A stretch of 64,000 nt of DNA from Anseranas semipalmata (GCA_013399115.1 VXAA01006068.1:655993-719992), one strand, 5' to 3'; shown: positions 1 through 13,600, numbered from the stretch's first letter. Translations and numbers: made by a program. The notes: generated by a model not told the origin, from the letters alone.

Positions 1-274
1 TGCATCAAGACCTGTGCTGCATACATAGGGACTGGATTGAGCCCACTTTGCCAGCACCTCTCTGTCCTGCTCCCCTCCTTCTCAGTTGGTGCAGATTTTT
101 ACCTTTCTGCCTGTGAGCATCCTAATTCAGCCAGAAATTAACGCAGCTCAGGACCTGCAGGTGAGCTTAGATTTGCTCAATCGACTCCTGGTCCCGCTGG
201 TTCCACTCTGGCAGACACAGGCTGCCACCACTGTGCCCATGGCAGCAGGGACAAGCTGCTGACGGACCCCATGT

Positions 275-440
275 CTGCAGGAGGCAGATTTAGGGTGGAG
301 TGGAGGGGTCCAGTATCCCTGCACGTGCCATAACAGCAGCATCACTTTTTCCCATTCTGGGGAAAGGATCTGCTCCCAAACTCTCTTCCATGCACTTGAG
401 GAAATCTATTTGTTTGGCAGTGTCTCTGGCAGGGAAGATG
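275..440. repeat. Inverted repeat, left arm
   Basis: This arm matches the reverse complement of 2,500-2,680. Shared words include GGAGGCAGATTTAGG, a TGCACGTGCCATA-CAGCAGCAT block, AGGATCTGCT, and TTGAG-AAATCT-TTTG-TTGGCAGTG. The two arms differ by substitutions and a short indel, so they are not recent. They may be two copies of an unnamed dispersed repeat. Confidence 0.8.
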
Positions 441-2499
441 CTTTGCAGGAGAAGACACATGAGCCTGTACCAGGTCCGTCAGTTGGACATTTCTCATGTC
501 CTCCACCAAAAGACTTCCTCAAGCCAAAGGACCTGATCTGTATGAGACTGGAGAGCAGAACAGCAAGTGGCTTGACTCACTGTCAGAGGGAGCTGGACCG
601 GTCTTTGGAAAGCTCTGTCCCTGAGCTGAAAAGAGGTGTAACATCAGGTGTCAGAGATTTCAGGATTTCAAGAGGCCCTGGATGTACCCAGGAAGAGTCA
701 TGGAGCACCTCTTCTTCATACAAAGATTTTCAATTAGTCTTCTGAGAAATACAGCATACAGCAGCCTGCAGCTGTCAAGGCTGTTCTTAGACAATATTAG
801 GAGAAGTCCTCTGACCTATGTTGAAGAGAAATGGAGATCAAAAAGTCTCTTTTGCTCTTAAAAACTACATTAACGTCTCTTTCAGTGACTCCTGGCAGAT
901 GATACAATGGGTGGAAAGAAGACCAGAAAACATACCTTGCCCCAGTCGAGGTGTTGGTGGGAAGGGCTCATGCTGCTGCACAGCAGCAAAAGCATCCTTT
1001 GAACAGAGCAAAACGGAGCAAAGCATCCTTTGAATGTCTAATGGTGAAAAAAGATAACTTCCAAGTCCTTCCTAGCAGTCAGTGAGATTAAAAACCCATG
1101 TGGTGGAACCTGGGCAGGCCCATGAGGCTCAGCAAATGAGCCAAGAACCGGCTGTCACCAGAAATATACGGCGATGGCCAAAACCAGTGCAATGAAGTGA
1201 GGTGTCTCACTTGAAACCTTTTCACTCCTGGCTGACTCCTGGCTCTCCAGACAGATCTATGAGCTCTCACCACTCCAGTAATTCACTGGAAATGGAACAT
1301 GGTTTATTACCAGCTGTCTGTTGTCTATTATGATATTTATAACAGAGGGAAAGGCCTATTCTTCTCTGACAGTAAATCTACGCTACGGAATAGAAGAAAA
1401 AGCTTGTTTTGACTTGTAATCTGAGTAAACCTGACAAGGAGGGAACAGAAAGGCGAAAGAACAAAAGGCCATTTTTATAACATTTAAAAAAAAAAAGAAA
1501 AGAAACAACAAAACCAAAGTGAGACAGTTGAAATGTTTGAAGGGTTACTGCTAGAGCAGTTCCCTTGCTTCTCAGTTATTTTCCAAAGTCACTTTCTAAA
1601 TAAATAATGCAACTAACACCTCTGCAACCTTCTTAAAAGCACTTGGATACTTGTTTGCAAGTATTCAATAATTAGAAGAAAAGAGAAGCAATGTGTCTGA
1701 AAGTCAATCTCAAAACCATTAATGATCATGCTCACTCAAGTGATTGAAGATTGCCCATGAAACCCAATGAAGAAAGCAGCAAGGTGCAACTGGACCCAAT
1801 GCATCTGCTGCGTGCCATCTCCATTGTCTGGGTGGACAAGGACTTGCATTTTTTTCAACATTTTTGCACCCCAGACTTGCTGACTTGACATATTTTTCAT
1901 CCCAGTTAAAACTCCAAAGCACACAGTACCACATGTGAATTTTGCCATATATACTGGAAAAAGCGATCACACAATTTCTAACTGTGGGGTTCACTGGATG
2001 AAAGGCACAGTGTTAGCACAGTTACAGCAGTGGAGAAGACGAGCAGAAGATTTGAATCTGGTCTTTGTATCGAGCAAGCTGATCCCACTGCAGTGCTCAA
2101 ATTGCCCACTGCTTAGCGTATGTCCTATGACAGTGACCACAAGAAAGCAAGAGCTGGCTCAGGTCCACGCTGTACAGGCATGACATACAGACACAGAGAC
2201 ACACTGAATCACTGAAACCACTCAGCTTTCCCAGCTGCACACAAAAAGTCATTGATGACCCCTGCATTTCACTCTGAACAAGCGCAGCTGGAGCCTGCTC
2301 TGGGAAATCATGACGCTATCTCAAAGCCACCTCCAGCCCAGTCCTCATTCATATCATGGTGGTGACAGATGTGCCCTCAGCAGGTCCAGATCCCCGCTGA
2401 AGAGCTGGCTAGGGGAGGGAGATAACTACAGCGGCATGAATGTACCCCATTAGGGGTCCTTGTCTTTGGCTGATACACACGGAGCAATCGCCACGTATT
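441..2499. other. Intergenic, no gene seen
   Basis: This is mixed-composition sequence between the two inverted-repeat arms. Only the short repeat at 990-1,034 and an A-run near 1,488 stand out. Confidence 0.6.
990..1034. repeat. Short direct repeat, period 31
   Basis: The word AAGCATCCTTTGAA occurs at 990-1,003 and again at 1,021-1,034, with a purine-rich spacer. This is a small local duplication. Confidence 0.85.
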
Positions 2500-2680
2500 G
2501 CTTCCCTGCTTCCTCGGTCACTGCCAAGCAAGCAGATTTTCTCAAGAGCATGGAAGAAGTGTGGAAGCAGATCCTTACCGCAGCCTGGACGAGGGCGATG
2601 CTGCTGCTATGGCACGTGCAGGGGATGTGGTAGTGTGGTCCTGGACCCCACTGCTCCATCCTAAATCTGCCTCCTGTGGT
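2500..2680. repeat. Inverted repeat, right arm
   Basis: This is the reverse-complement partner of 275-440. Its plus strand carries CTGCCAAGCAAGCAGATTTT, AGCAGATCCT, GCTGCTGCTATGGCACGTGC and CTAAATCTGCCTCC in the order expected from the left arm. It is about 15 bases longer because of an insertion in the middle. Confidence 0.8.
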
Positions 2681-3106
2681 GGGAGGGCAAGGCTCCAGAG
2701 GTGGTGTGGCACAGGCCTCAGCTGCTGTGGCTGTCACGCAGCCAGCACAAGTGAGAAACATGGCTGTGTGAGCAGCCATGGTCCCCGTACAGATATCCAT
2801 CTCCACATCTGACTCTCCACATCTCCACTCTGACTATTCTTGGGACAAGGGCGATGCTGGAGCTATTAAATATCCCAGTCATTTCTCTGATGGCAATCCC
2901 GGGGCCACCCTTAGTGGGAACACACCGCTGTTCTGAAGGAAATACTCTCCTGCCACCCCTGCTCTGCTGTTTCTAAAGCAGCGTGCCCCTGTGTATCCAG
3001 CAGGGAACAGAGTGGAACACACCATGTAATTCCTTCTGAGGGTTTACACCAGGTCACTCCTGTCCTGCTGCTCACCTCCACGGGCTCCATCGCCTCAATA
3101 TCATGT

Positions 3107-3245
3107 AATCACAGAGGGTTTTATGTAGGAATGGTCCCCTGGATGGCATCTGGTCCAACCTCCTGCTCAAGTTACAGCCGGTTTCTCAGGGTCATAGCCA
3201 GCTGAGCTGCGAATACCTCCAAGAGGCTGGTGGACAGTTCAAAGG
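3107..3245 (-). mobile_element. CR1 LINE 3' end fragment, worn
   Basis: Read on the minus strand, it has a TTGAGCAGGAGGTTGGACC word, CAGATGCCATCC and a worn CR1 tail ending in CCTCTGTGATT. It is more diverged than its neighbours at 6.4 and 8.9 kb. Confidence 0.75.
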
Positions 3246-6200
3246 AGATCCTCCCTCCTTTAGCAAAACATCTGGGGCTTGAGCTGGACTGGGGATGGAC
3301 CTTGATGTAGATGTTTGTGGTCAGGGTAGCACTGGTCTAGAGCAGAGCTCTGAGTCCTGTCAGCCACATCTGTACTGCTCTGCACTGCCGACTCACTGCC
3401 ACCCACAGCAGGGGAGCCTCTGAAGCCATCCAGGCTGTTTCCTCTGGTTGAAATGCTTTCAGCCCACCTAAGCAGTCCTAAGAAGGGAGATCTGACCTCA
3501 GAACAAGAATGTTTTTGCTGTGGATGAACAGAGAGAGGTGAGAGAGGAAGGAATAAGCAGCAGAGCTGTGAGCTGAAACGGGTCATGACCGGAAGGTGAA
3601 GCACAAGAGGGACGTGTACAAGAAGTGAGGGGAACATGAATGGTGAAGGAAGAGGACAGTCAAAGGACATTTATTCCTTTTAACAACTATTTTAGCAGCA
3701 CTGGAAGTTGTATGGACAAGGCAGAGACCTCTCTCTTAGTCACCCGAACCGGATTTTGTCCTTGCAGCTCCAAACAGAAAGGTCTCTACCTCCCTGCACC
3801 AGGGAGAGAGATGGCACAAAGGTGGGAACGGCAGCGGCGCTTACTGCAGTGCTTCACTGAGGGCGAAGTGGAAACTCGAGACACGAGGGAACTGGATGTT
3901 CCCAGCAGCATCTTCATGTCTTTGACATTGACATAACCACTGGTTAACAGAGAAGCTCTGAAGTATTTAAATACAAAGGAGAGGAGAAAATGACAAGCCC
4001 ACGTTTAAGAGCAGATGCTTCTCAGCCTCCATGAGCAAAAAATCAAACAGAGCAGATTAAATAGATTACACTAATTAAGAGATATAATATCCAGAGGAGA
4101 ACAAGACAGTATTTTCTTTGGGGGACATTAGCTGTTGCCCAGGTGACAAATAAAGTTTTCCCAACTGATCTGTTCTGGCTAATGTCCTCAAAGACATACT
4201 GTAGCATAAATTAAGCAAAATCATTGGCTTCGGTTTATATCTGCTCAGTTATCCCACACCCTCCAAGGCTTTTCCTGTTTAAGCTCAGTCATTAAAAGAA
4301 CAAAAAAATGCACTTAGTAATTGAAAGGAAAACTAATGCTGTTTTCCCAGCCCTCGGAAACGCGGGGTGCTGCCTTGCATTCAGCCAGACGTGTGCTAAG
4401 CTTTGGCTCCATCCGGTCGTGTGTCTGTAGATGTTGGAGGCCTTGCTCTGCACCCCTCTGGCTGGGGCACTGGGGTGGCCGCTCTCATATTCGTCACTGT
4501 CCTACATGATTCATGGCAGAGCTGTCACAGGCTGGGATCCGGCCCCTCAGTCCCCAGCTGCTCGGTGCTGCGACTACTGACATCTGCATCAGGACAGCGA
4601 CCGCGGGTGCCAGCAACATCTGTCACCGCTTGTGCTTCTTAAAAATGGAACAGCAGGACCCAAAAGCTGGGCAGGGGTGGGAACCAGAGCTAGGAAATGA
4701 AACAGCACTGTCAGGAACAGGGCAAAGGTCTTGTTTGTGCATCCAAGTCTATTTAGCACTTCTGGGCGGATGGAAATGCTGCAAGCGGATCGATACTACG
4801 GAGATCTTTGGTTCGTAGGGTTTAGCGTGCTGGAAAGCCCACGGCACTAACCACAAACACACACCAAGCTAAGGGGGAAATCAGCTTTGGGGAGCCTCCC
4901 GCACCACGCCAGGGGGTCGGGTGGTGCAGTTCTCCACAGCGCTGGAGACCCGTCCTCAGCACCAGCCACCTGCAGGCGGCCCCCGGCCCCCTCGCCCCCA
5001 CATCAGCTTTGTTGATGGAATAGATGAGTTTTCCCCTTTGGTCTCTGTTTATCCTTGTGCAGTCTTCCCAAGTACTGATAGGTTTTTGGCTGTTTAGTAG
5101 ATGAGTCTTTCTTTTATATCTTAAAATTTTCTTTGGCATGTTTGTTCAGCATCCAAATGTTTCATCAGTGATTGTGCTTAAGGGTAGTCTGTATTTTTAT
5201 TATCTACTTAATCACATGAAAGAAGGATTTCTTTTTCTTTCCTTTCTTTTTTTTTTTTTTTTTTTGATTTATTCTTAATTAAGAAAATGCCTAAACTTGT
5301 TGCACAAGAGTATCACAGCCTTTACCTCCTAGGCAGGAGCAAGCAATGCTGCCAGGGGAAATGTCTTGCACACAATCTTCCTTTCAGATCTGGTTATAAA
5401 AGATAAGTGGCACTGACATGATCAATGTGATAAATGCCAACTGCTGACTTGCTGAACCCTGGACCACTGAAAATGCACTTATTAGAACAGCTTACCACTG
5501 TTTACTTTTATAGACAAATATATAAACTATCTGTCATTAATACACTGAGACTTCTTTTCTTTGAGACTGGTATTGATTTCAGCAAAACATTAATTAATAT
5601 GTTAATGAAAGAGAGAAAATGTGAAATATGAAAGATACAGTTAAATTGGAATTAAAATCTCCTTGAAGTGTTCCTTGTTCTTCCCAAGCCATCTGCTTCG
5701 CAGCTGGGGTGTCTTCTGCCCTTGCAGCAGGAACACATCCCTGGCTGGACATCAGGCACCACGAGAAGGATCCAATTTTACAGTGGCGTTCCCACTACTC
5801 CTTTTAGGTCAGCAACAACTCATCAGTTTTCTCACTTTAATATTCTCTTCACAGCTTCCCGTGGCATTGTTATCCCTTTGGGGAGCTGGTGCTGTGCTCT
5901 ATTTCTTTCCCTGTCGCTACACAGAATTAGATGCTATTTCCTCCGCAGGCTCCCCTAAGGGAACCCCCCTTTGTGCTGCACTGGTTCCTCTCCCCAGGGG
6001 CACCCATCCCCATCCCTGCTGCAGCGCCCACCACCGCCACCCTCTGACCACATGCCGGCCCGGAGCCTGATGCTGCCGCAGCCGGTCCCACCCCACACGT
6101 CTCTGCTGGCTGCGGGGACACCATGAGCTGGGGAAGAAGTGACAGGAGTATTTGGGTCCCTTTGGAGGGGTGATTGCATTTGCAAGTCCCGTCGCTCTCC

Positions 6201-6349
6201 TTCTAAGGCCAAGACAGATGCTCACTTGCACGGAAATGTTAGTACCTCTCCCTCTCTCCTGCCTCTTCCACTAAAACTCATGACAACAGCTGAAACTCTG
6301 TGAGACAACCTTTCCTTGCATTGCAGCCAACACTTGGCTTGAGTCCTCC
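3246..6349. other. Intergenic, no gene seen
   Basis: Several open frames of 60-136 codons overlap on both strands and none shows a recognisable domain. The T-rich repeat at 5,250 is the only clear feature. The AT-richer part at 3,960-4,330 might be a noncoding conserved element, which only alignment could show. Confidence 0.55.
5250..5274. repeat. T-rich simple repeat
   Basis: A run of about 20 T follows a CTTT-rich lead-in. Confidence 0.85.
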
Positions 6350-6482
6350 TCCTTGGAGGTGCTCAAAAGCCTCCTGGACATGGTCCAGGGCAACTGGGCC
6401 TAGGAGGCCCTGGTTGAGCAGGGGGTTGGACCAGATGGCCTCCAGAGGTCCCTTCCATCCTCAACTGTTCTGTAATTCTCTG
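6350..6482 (+). mobile_element. CR1 LINE 3' end fragment
   Basis: The plus strand reads GGAGGTGCTCAAAAGCC, TGGACATGGTCCAGGGCA, GGGGGTTGGACCAGATGGCC and CCAGAGGTCCCTTCCATCC, and ends TGTTCTGTAATTCT. This is a clear CR1 tail. Confidence 0.93.
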
Positions 6483-8836
6483 GGAGGGGATTTTCATGAG
6501 CTCCACTGAGAATCAAGTGTTTCTGTTGAACTTAATCCCTAGCAACTTCCTCAGAGAGGCTCCTTGGAGGCCAGAGCCCTGTGTGAAATTGCTCCTGGAT
6601 CCTCCAGTGACAGCCAGACATCAGTGGAGGCTCCTGTCACAGGGAGTGAATGCTGCAGCTGCTGCTTCCAAAATGCCTCGGAGCTCCTCGCTGGGGTGCA
6701 CAGCTGTGAGGCCCCACCACTTGCTGTGTGCTACCTTCAGTCTTTCTTCCCTATCTCTTCTTCCAGGAGCCCAAGTTCATGCCTGCAAGAGCCTTGCAGA
6801 GCTTTAGGCAGCCCACAAAGATCTTCCGCTTTGCTGCTGTGCTCTGAAGAAACCTAATTCAGCATTTCCCATCCAGATGGGAGACGCCATCAGAAAAATT
6901 TGTCAATCCCAGACCAGGCCTCTTTATTTTTTTTCCTAACAAAAATGTCCCAATGCCATGGCAACAAGTGAGTGGGGCAGGAGCATCTGTGCTGCTGATG
7001 CTGCTGTTAGAGGTGTGTGGAGCTGCCTGTGTGTCCCTGAGCTGGCCAGCAGAGATACCATCTGCCTCCAGAAAGCTCTGCTGGCTGCGGGGGGAGGTAA
7101 ATCTGCTGCTCTAAGGGTCTGGTGGTGCTAGGACAGCAGCCTTGGCCTGTGATAAATCTGGAGTGTTTCACATCAAAGGATGAGAAAGGTTTCCAGGAAT
7201 TAAGCAGCCCTTTCAGAACGCTGCAAATTGCAGATCTATGAGCCAGAACGAGATGGATATAAGTACTTCACCCAACTGGGGCACGTCCCACCAGCAAAGC
7301 CAGGGGCAGCAGGCCAGAAATCCCATGGGACGCGACTTTTTCAGGGGCTTCCTGAGCTCATAGCATCTTCTGGTTCCCTTCCAGCAGGGGAGGCAGGTGG
7401 GGGCTGGCTCAGGGCTGGAGCAGCACGGGCAGGGCAGGGAGGAGGTCCCGGCCATGAAACTGGAAGACCGAAGGAAAGGGGAGGTTTTGCGTCACGCTGG
7501 TGTGGATTCAATGGGCCTTCGGGTGGCAGAGACAATATAAATATAACACGGGTGGCAGCTAACTGTCGGTGTCACTCCATGGTGTGACTCTGTGCCTGCA
7601 CCCTTCTCCCCCACCAGGTGAGTGGGGACAGTTTATCTCGCAGGTGGAGAAGCAGGGTTTACAATTTTTTGTAAAAAGGCTCTGATTTTTCAGAGGACCA
7701 TGCACAGCAGAGTGCGCCAAGCCCTCCTGAAGATGCTGGTGCAAATGCAGCCTTCGGGTGCGGCTGGTGCAGTGGGCACTGATGGGAGTTCAACATGCTC
7801 AGGTTTGAGGCAGAGATCTGGGGCACCCTCTTGCCAAACATCAGAGAGGGGATGCACCCCCAGGGCAAAGCACCTTGGTGGGACTCCTCTGCTCAGAGGG
7901 TCCACCATATAATATTTAACATCAGGCATTTAAATGCGGCTGTGCTAGGTGGTACTCGTGACCCAGCTGTCATGCTGGGTGTCACTCAGGGATGAGCTGA
8001 TGTTCGTGAGGAGCATGAGTCACCCGAGTATATTTGGCTCATTATTCACCTCCAGGAGCGTGCCCACAGGGGCATATGTGGCTCAGGGCAGAGGCAGCTT
8101 TGGCCGAGCATCAGGATCCTGGAGGGCTTGATGTGCACCAGAGGTGTCCAGGCATGGAGCAGCCACACAAGGGTAAAAGCCAGAAGAAAAGTTTTTTCAG
8201 CCATGCATGTAACATCCTTTTGCACAGACCTTTGTTACAAAGTCAGCTGGGCCCACCTATTTCCTTATTTTAAAAAATGAATGTGAAAGGAGTGATCCTA
8301 GAGTGACGAGAAAATTAATGGTGAGGAGGTGAAGAGAAAATTTTATGTCGGGATGCTGCTACCGTCAGAGCTACCGAAACCCAACTCTGCAGAGACCTGT
8401 GTCCTAGGATGACCTGTCACCCAGGAGGAACATCCAGGTGCGAGCCACCAACGGTGGCTCAGCACAAAACAATTTCCCGTGGTTATCATGACTAGCAAAA
8501 CCTCCTAATTAGAGGCAGCTATTTGAGTAATACCTTTTTATTATTATTATTATTTTATTATTATTCTATTTTTTTTTTTCCTGAGTTTCCCTGGAAGGGC
8601 AAGTATCAACCCTCGTGGTTTCTGACATGAGGTAAGACTTAACTTCTGAATCCCATTTCATATCTCTGACCCTCATGAAATTTGCCTCTCATCCTTTGGC
8701 ATGGCATGATGGCGTGTTGTTATTGCATCTCCTCCTGTTTTTTCCCATCAGAATCTGGGAAAATGGTGGTTTCCTAGTGAAAAAAAAAGTGACTTTTCAA
8801 AGACCATCAAGGCTCTGAATCCGCCCTCATTTTATT
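6483..8836. other. Intergenic, no gene seen
   Basis: GC-rich sequence with competing open frames on both strands, as expected from its composition. It has no splice-linked exons or recognised repeat apart from the TTA tract at 8,535. Confidence 0.55.
8535..8580. repeat. TTA microsatellite with T-run
   Basis: Repeated TTA/ATT units are followed by a run of T. Confidence 0.9.
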
Positions 8837-8994
8837 CACAGAGGCAGAATGGCTGAGGTGGGAAGGGACCTCTGGAGCCCATCTGCTCCAACCCCTGCTC
8901 AGGCAGGGACACCCAGAGCAGGCTGCCCAGGACCATGTCCAGGCGGCTTTTGAAGATCTCCAAGGAGGGAGGCTCCACAGCCCCTCTGTGCAAC
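8837..8994 (-). mobile_element. CR1 LINE 3' end fragment
   Basis: On the minus strand the segment shows GGAGATCTTCAAAAG, CTGGACATGGTCCTGGGCA, a GAGCAGGGGTTGGA word and AGGTCCCTTCCCACCTCAGC, followed by CATTCTGCCTCTGTG. This is the CR1 3' region, about 160 bases long. Confidence 0.92.
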
Positions 8995-9889
8995 CCGAAA
9001 TTCAGGTTTTGCATTGGTTTAACTGAAGTTTTGTCTGCAACTATGCAGGTGTAAATCAGAAATAGATTAACATCTGACTCATTCAGTACTCCAGCTCATC
9101 TCGTCTCACCTGTTCGTTTGTGCTGGTGCAGGCTTCTGGCTCCCGGGGTGCAGCGCTCAGGGCTGGGGGTGTTGGAGGCCACTCCCAGGAGGGGCTTCAG
9201 CACCAAAAGCTCAGAGGTCACCACATGCCCCTCTTGGGCTGTCTGCACCCACCGCCAGAGCAAGACCTGTCCCCATCCCCTGGCCAACCCGCAGTACAAG
9301 CTGCAGGGCAGTGAGGGTGGCTTTGGTCCCCTCATTCCTCCAAGGTTTCTTGCTCCTGGGGTTTCACCGAGGGCAGGGGGAATCCAAGGTGCTGGTGCCC
9401 ACAGAGCAGCGGCTCTGCTTCTGCAGAAAGCGTTGCACCGCAGTTAACTTGGACAAGAGTTTGCCCAAAATGGGGCCTTTCAGCAAGGGGTGATGCCATG
9501 TGAATGTCCCAGGCCTTGTTAATGGTCCCTAGCCAATTTTCAGAGAGGGAGGCACAGATTTCACAGCTGGTGTTTGGTGGTCACAGCAAACACCAAGACA
9601 AACCCACATGAGGGTCACCACGGGGGTGGCTGTCACAGAGGCCCATCTTTTCATGGCCTCCGTGTGGCATCGGCCACCCTGGTCCTGGCTGTGGGAGAAG
9701 GTGCCCAACGAGACACAAGGGTGGAAACCATGGCAGAAGGAATTGCCAGAATCTGCTTGTCAGACCCGATGGGCTGCACCACGCTGGCCATGCAGGCCCT
9801 GTTCTGCCCGGACACCTCAGAAATTCAGCGTTGCAACCATATCTCCTGACCAAATCTCCCCGTTTCTGCTCCCAGCCCATCCCATGGGG
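8995..9889. other. Intergenic, no gene seen
   Basis: GC-rich, with open frames on both strands up to 109 codons and none recognisable. Confidence 0.55.
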
Positions 9890-10630
9890 CACAGAAGCCT
9901 GCGGCTGCTGGAGGTGAAAGCGAAGCTCTCCCAGGGCCCGCGGTGCTGCGCTCAGGCCTGGAAATGTACCCCCGCACCATCACGAGCACAGGGCCGGCTG
10001 CGCCCGCGTCTGCTCCACGGGTGGGTTTGCCGCGGCTCTCGCTGCAACACGAAGGAAACGCATTCTGTGCTGCACTGACCCGCGCGTTGCCATTTAGCTC
10101 CTGTGCAAATACAGTATTGGTGGTGGAGCAGGGCCCAAGGACGACTCTGCCTTTTTGTCTTTTCCTCCTGAATCTACGCTCAGTTTGCATTCAGCTGGTG
10201 CCACCTTCCCCCTAACCCTCACGAATTTAAAGCTTCCTCAAAAAACACCTGTGTAAGCTGCAGTTCAGTGCCATTTTCCTCTTCCTTCCCTTTCTCCAGT
10301 GGCAATTTCTATTTCTGTAGATGATGTAGAACCAAAGGCCATTGGCGATGATACCCTAACCTCACACCCGCAGCCGCCCGCTCTCCCCTGGCGGCTCCAG
10401 GTGTTACCGGCGCTAATTCAGCGGCAGCCCTCGCCGCCTGCCATCTGCTCAGGCGCCGCACGGGGCTTCCCTGCGGCAGCATCCCGTCCCACCGGTCTCA
10501 CGGCCGTCTCTTAAAAATCTGGGTTATCACTTTGGCGAGCGACTGGGGAACCTCGGCAAGCTGTGAAACACAGCGGGAGCCTTGTTCAGATCTATCAGCG
10601 CGCAGCGCCGTGGCAAATGGTGCCGCAGGG
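9890..10630. promoter_or_regulatory. CpG-rich patch (possible regulatory or promoter region)
   Basis: CpG dinucleotides are much denser here than around it. By my count there are about two dozen between 10,360 and 10,630, including GGCGCCGCACGG and GCGCGCAGCGCCG, and another cluster between 9,930 and 10,085. No start codon, exon or recognised repeat explains it. It may be a small CpG island, but direction and target are unknown. Confidence 0.35.
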
Positions 10631-13600
10631 GGCCAGCTCTGGTGTCTCGGATGCAATGGGAATCATGCTTTTCTTCTTACTCTGTCTTCTCCCTTTACAA
10701 ACCTAGATGAATACCTCGTTCTCTGGTAGTCACAGCCAGTCTCTCTCATTTAGCTCCCACCCTCAATAAGAAAGAAAGCCGTGAGCGTCGTATCCAGTGA
10801 TAGCACACATTCGTGTGTGATGGTGGGTATTTGCCCCTTGCTTCCTAAAGCTTTCTTGATTCACTGATGTCCCCACTGCTTCAGGATGACATTTTTCCAT
10901 GAGGAAATAGTCCTAAACAGTTAGCTTTTACCTCACTTGCTGTGATACTCACATGAATATCCTCAGACCTGAGCACTGCCCTTCCCTTCCCAAAGCAAAG
11001 CCGCACCGGTGTGTGCTGCCCGGGCCACATTTACTGCGAGAGGAAGGGAGCGTCTGCCCACGGAGCACAGCAATACCTTAAATATCCTCTTGTTCCTATT
11101 TCAGTCTAACAGGTTTTAAATACAGCACCATTTCAGCTTGTTTTGCCATTGTTAAAAAGAGTTTTTGGAAACCTGATACTTCCTTGGAATGACAAGTAAT
11201 AGACACATCTATTGATAATGACACAGTGCATGCATCAACGAGCATTTGAAATCTCTCTGTACTGTTAAATATCTAACAGTGCCAGAAGGAACCTCGCTAA
11301 TGCTGTGGGTGTGTGTAAAACGTGTCTCTCTTTTCTTGCTAATTCTTGCAGGGCAGTGCGAAATGTTGCAGTGCAGCTGACAGCCTCTCCCAAGTAACGA
11401 AATGCTGCGATTCAGTGGTTTTCCTCACTCACAATGGCATCACCCCCTTCCCATTTGTATTCCTCCAAGAGGCTTATCAAGATGAGAAAAATAACTTCAG
11501 AAGCAATTGCAGTCTGTCTGCAATTGACTTGTGGGGGTTTATTTTTTTTTTTTAAGTCTTTATCTGCTGCAACACCTATTCTTACACTGAAGGGAATTTA
11601 GTGAGGGGTAAATAGCTAATTTCATTAGCTAGCATGTGTAATTTCTCCAGAGTGTGAATTCTACTAAGTAAAATGCTAAAAAAATGGAATTTTATTCTAA
11701 GCATTTTAAAGGGCTGCCGAAGTGATTTTTGCAGAGGAGATTTGTATAGGTCTAAGTTACAGAAAGGTGACAGGTTTAGAGAAGGTCTAGATAGCAGAAA
11801 ATGAGGATGACTCAGTTTTAAAGCCAGTGGGGTTTCTTTTGTCAAATATTTGTCATGGTTGCAACAAAAGGACGTCTGCAACTCCAACTGGAGGGGCAAA
11901 CCATTTAGCTCCAACGAAGGGCAGTGGGGGAGCGTATTATTAACAAATCACTTGCATCATGAAACAATTCTCCCTCCACACCAATAAGGCATTTATCTCT
12001 GAAGTTTTACATGACGAACATGCAAAGCACAGGTTTAAGGGCATCTGATAATGTTCGTCCAATTATAGCTCTATTCCAACATCTTTTAAATGCTGCTTCA
12101 GTTCTTTTATCAAGAGACTTAATCCTCTGTTACCAGTGAGGGAATTAGAGATGTGAGGAAAACACCAGTTCTTGTTACTGAAGAAACGGTGTTTTGGTAT
12201 CACCTGGTGTTATGAATCCCGAGGATCTAACTCCGTATCCTATGTCCCTCCCTGTAAAGGAATTGTAGGAAATATTTCTGTTGATTCTTTTTTTCCACCA
12301 GCCCACGTACTTAAAATACAATTTCCAGCTCCCAAGCTATTACACATCAGTCACAGTAACACGTGTGATGTTCCTTTGTTAAATGACAGGTAACCATAGC
12401 TGGCTGAGTACATCAGTAAAATTGACTGTACGTATTTATCAGCGGGAAACGAGGGCCACTGACATTAATATCTGAAGTATGCAGAGATTTTGGTGCCTGG
12501 TTCATGATGCTGGTGGCCTGGCTTTCTAGTAGCTTTTCTAGTAGATGATGAGTAGCCAGCTTCATGCTGGGGGCCACGCTGGACACAGTTTCTCCTCACT
12601 TCATTCCTTCAAACTCATTTCTGAGGCTCTCTGCTCTTCTCTGAAAAGCAGAAGGTCCCAGGAGCAGGGGAGGGGGCTATGCGGTTTGGGAAGGGGAGCT
12701 CTGGAGGGTCCCTCGCTGCCTCCCGTTCCTCCATCCCGTCTAATGATGCCCTTGCTAGAGGAGCAGGCCTGGCTGAGGGCTGAAGTGGAGCCCCAAGGAC
12801 AAGGGCTCGAGGCCCCTCGTGGCGATGAGGGCTGTGGAGATGAGCAGTAGGAATCAGCTCATCTGACCAAAAGCGCTGATTCCTGTTTTCTCCGGCATAG
12901 GCAGAAGAGGCAGGATGTCCCCCTCCGTATCTGCCCGCCACCTGGAGCCAGCTCTGGCTGGAACATTGGGGAATTCAGTTCCCAGGCATTGCAGGCAGTA
13001 ACGTGATGTCATCTCTTTTATAAACTCATCAGGTTTCTCACTAAACCAAGCTACAGTTATTGCTGTTGCAGCATCTCATTGCAATTCTGCTTAGAAACCT
13101 CAGATACGCACACAGAGACTCCCATCTTCCTGTGCTTTGGTACCAACTCACCCGGCACGTCTCACTTCTCACTTGACATTCACCATGATCAAAGTGAGGA
13201 ACTTTACCCTCCTCTTGGCCTTGGTCACACACAGGGACCTGGCGACCTCACCTGTCCATCAAATGGGAATATCCTCTTCACCAGCCCATTTGAACCCATC
13301 TCTTTTAGAACGGGTGACTGGATACACGTTCTTGATGAAATCTCACCAGAGCCCTCCATAGCTCTCCTGGTGCCTTCCCACCCACCTACCCAAGCTGCCC
13401 TGCCTGAGCCCCTCCAAGGTCCCATTTGCCTTTTTCCATGACCATACCACACCGGGTGCTCAAGTACTTTGTGGCAGGTGATGTTTTCTCCCCTTGCTCT
13501 TTTCCAGTTGAAAAGATCAATTTAGCGAAGGAAATCATTATTAGCCCCTGAGTGCATGCCGTATCTCTCACTCCAGTCCTCTGCCTCCTCTCCAGCTGTG

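Noticed and set aside
3260..3936. Overlapping frames of 136 and 98 codons
   Set aside because: They lie on opposite strands, share no domain with known families and have no supporting splice sites.
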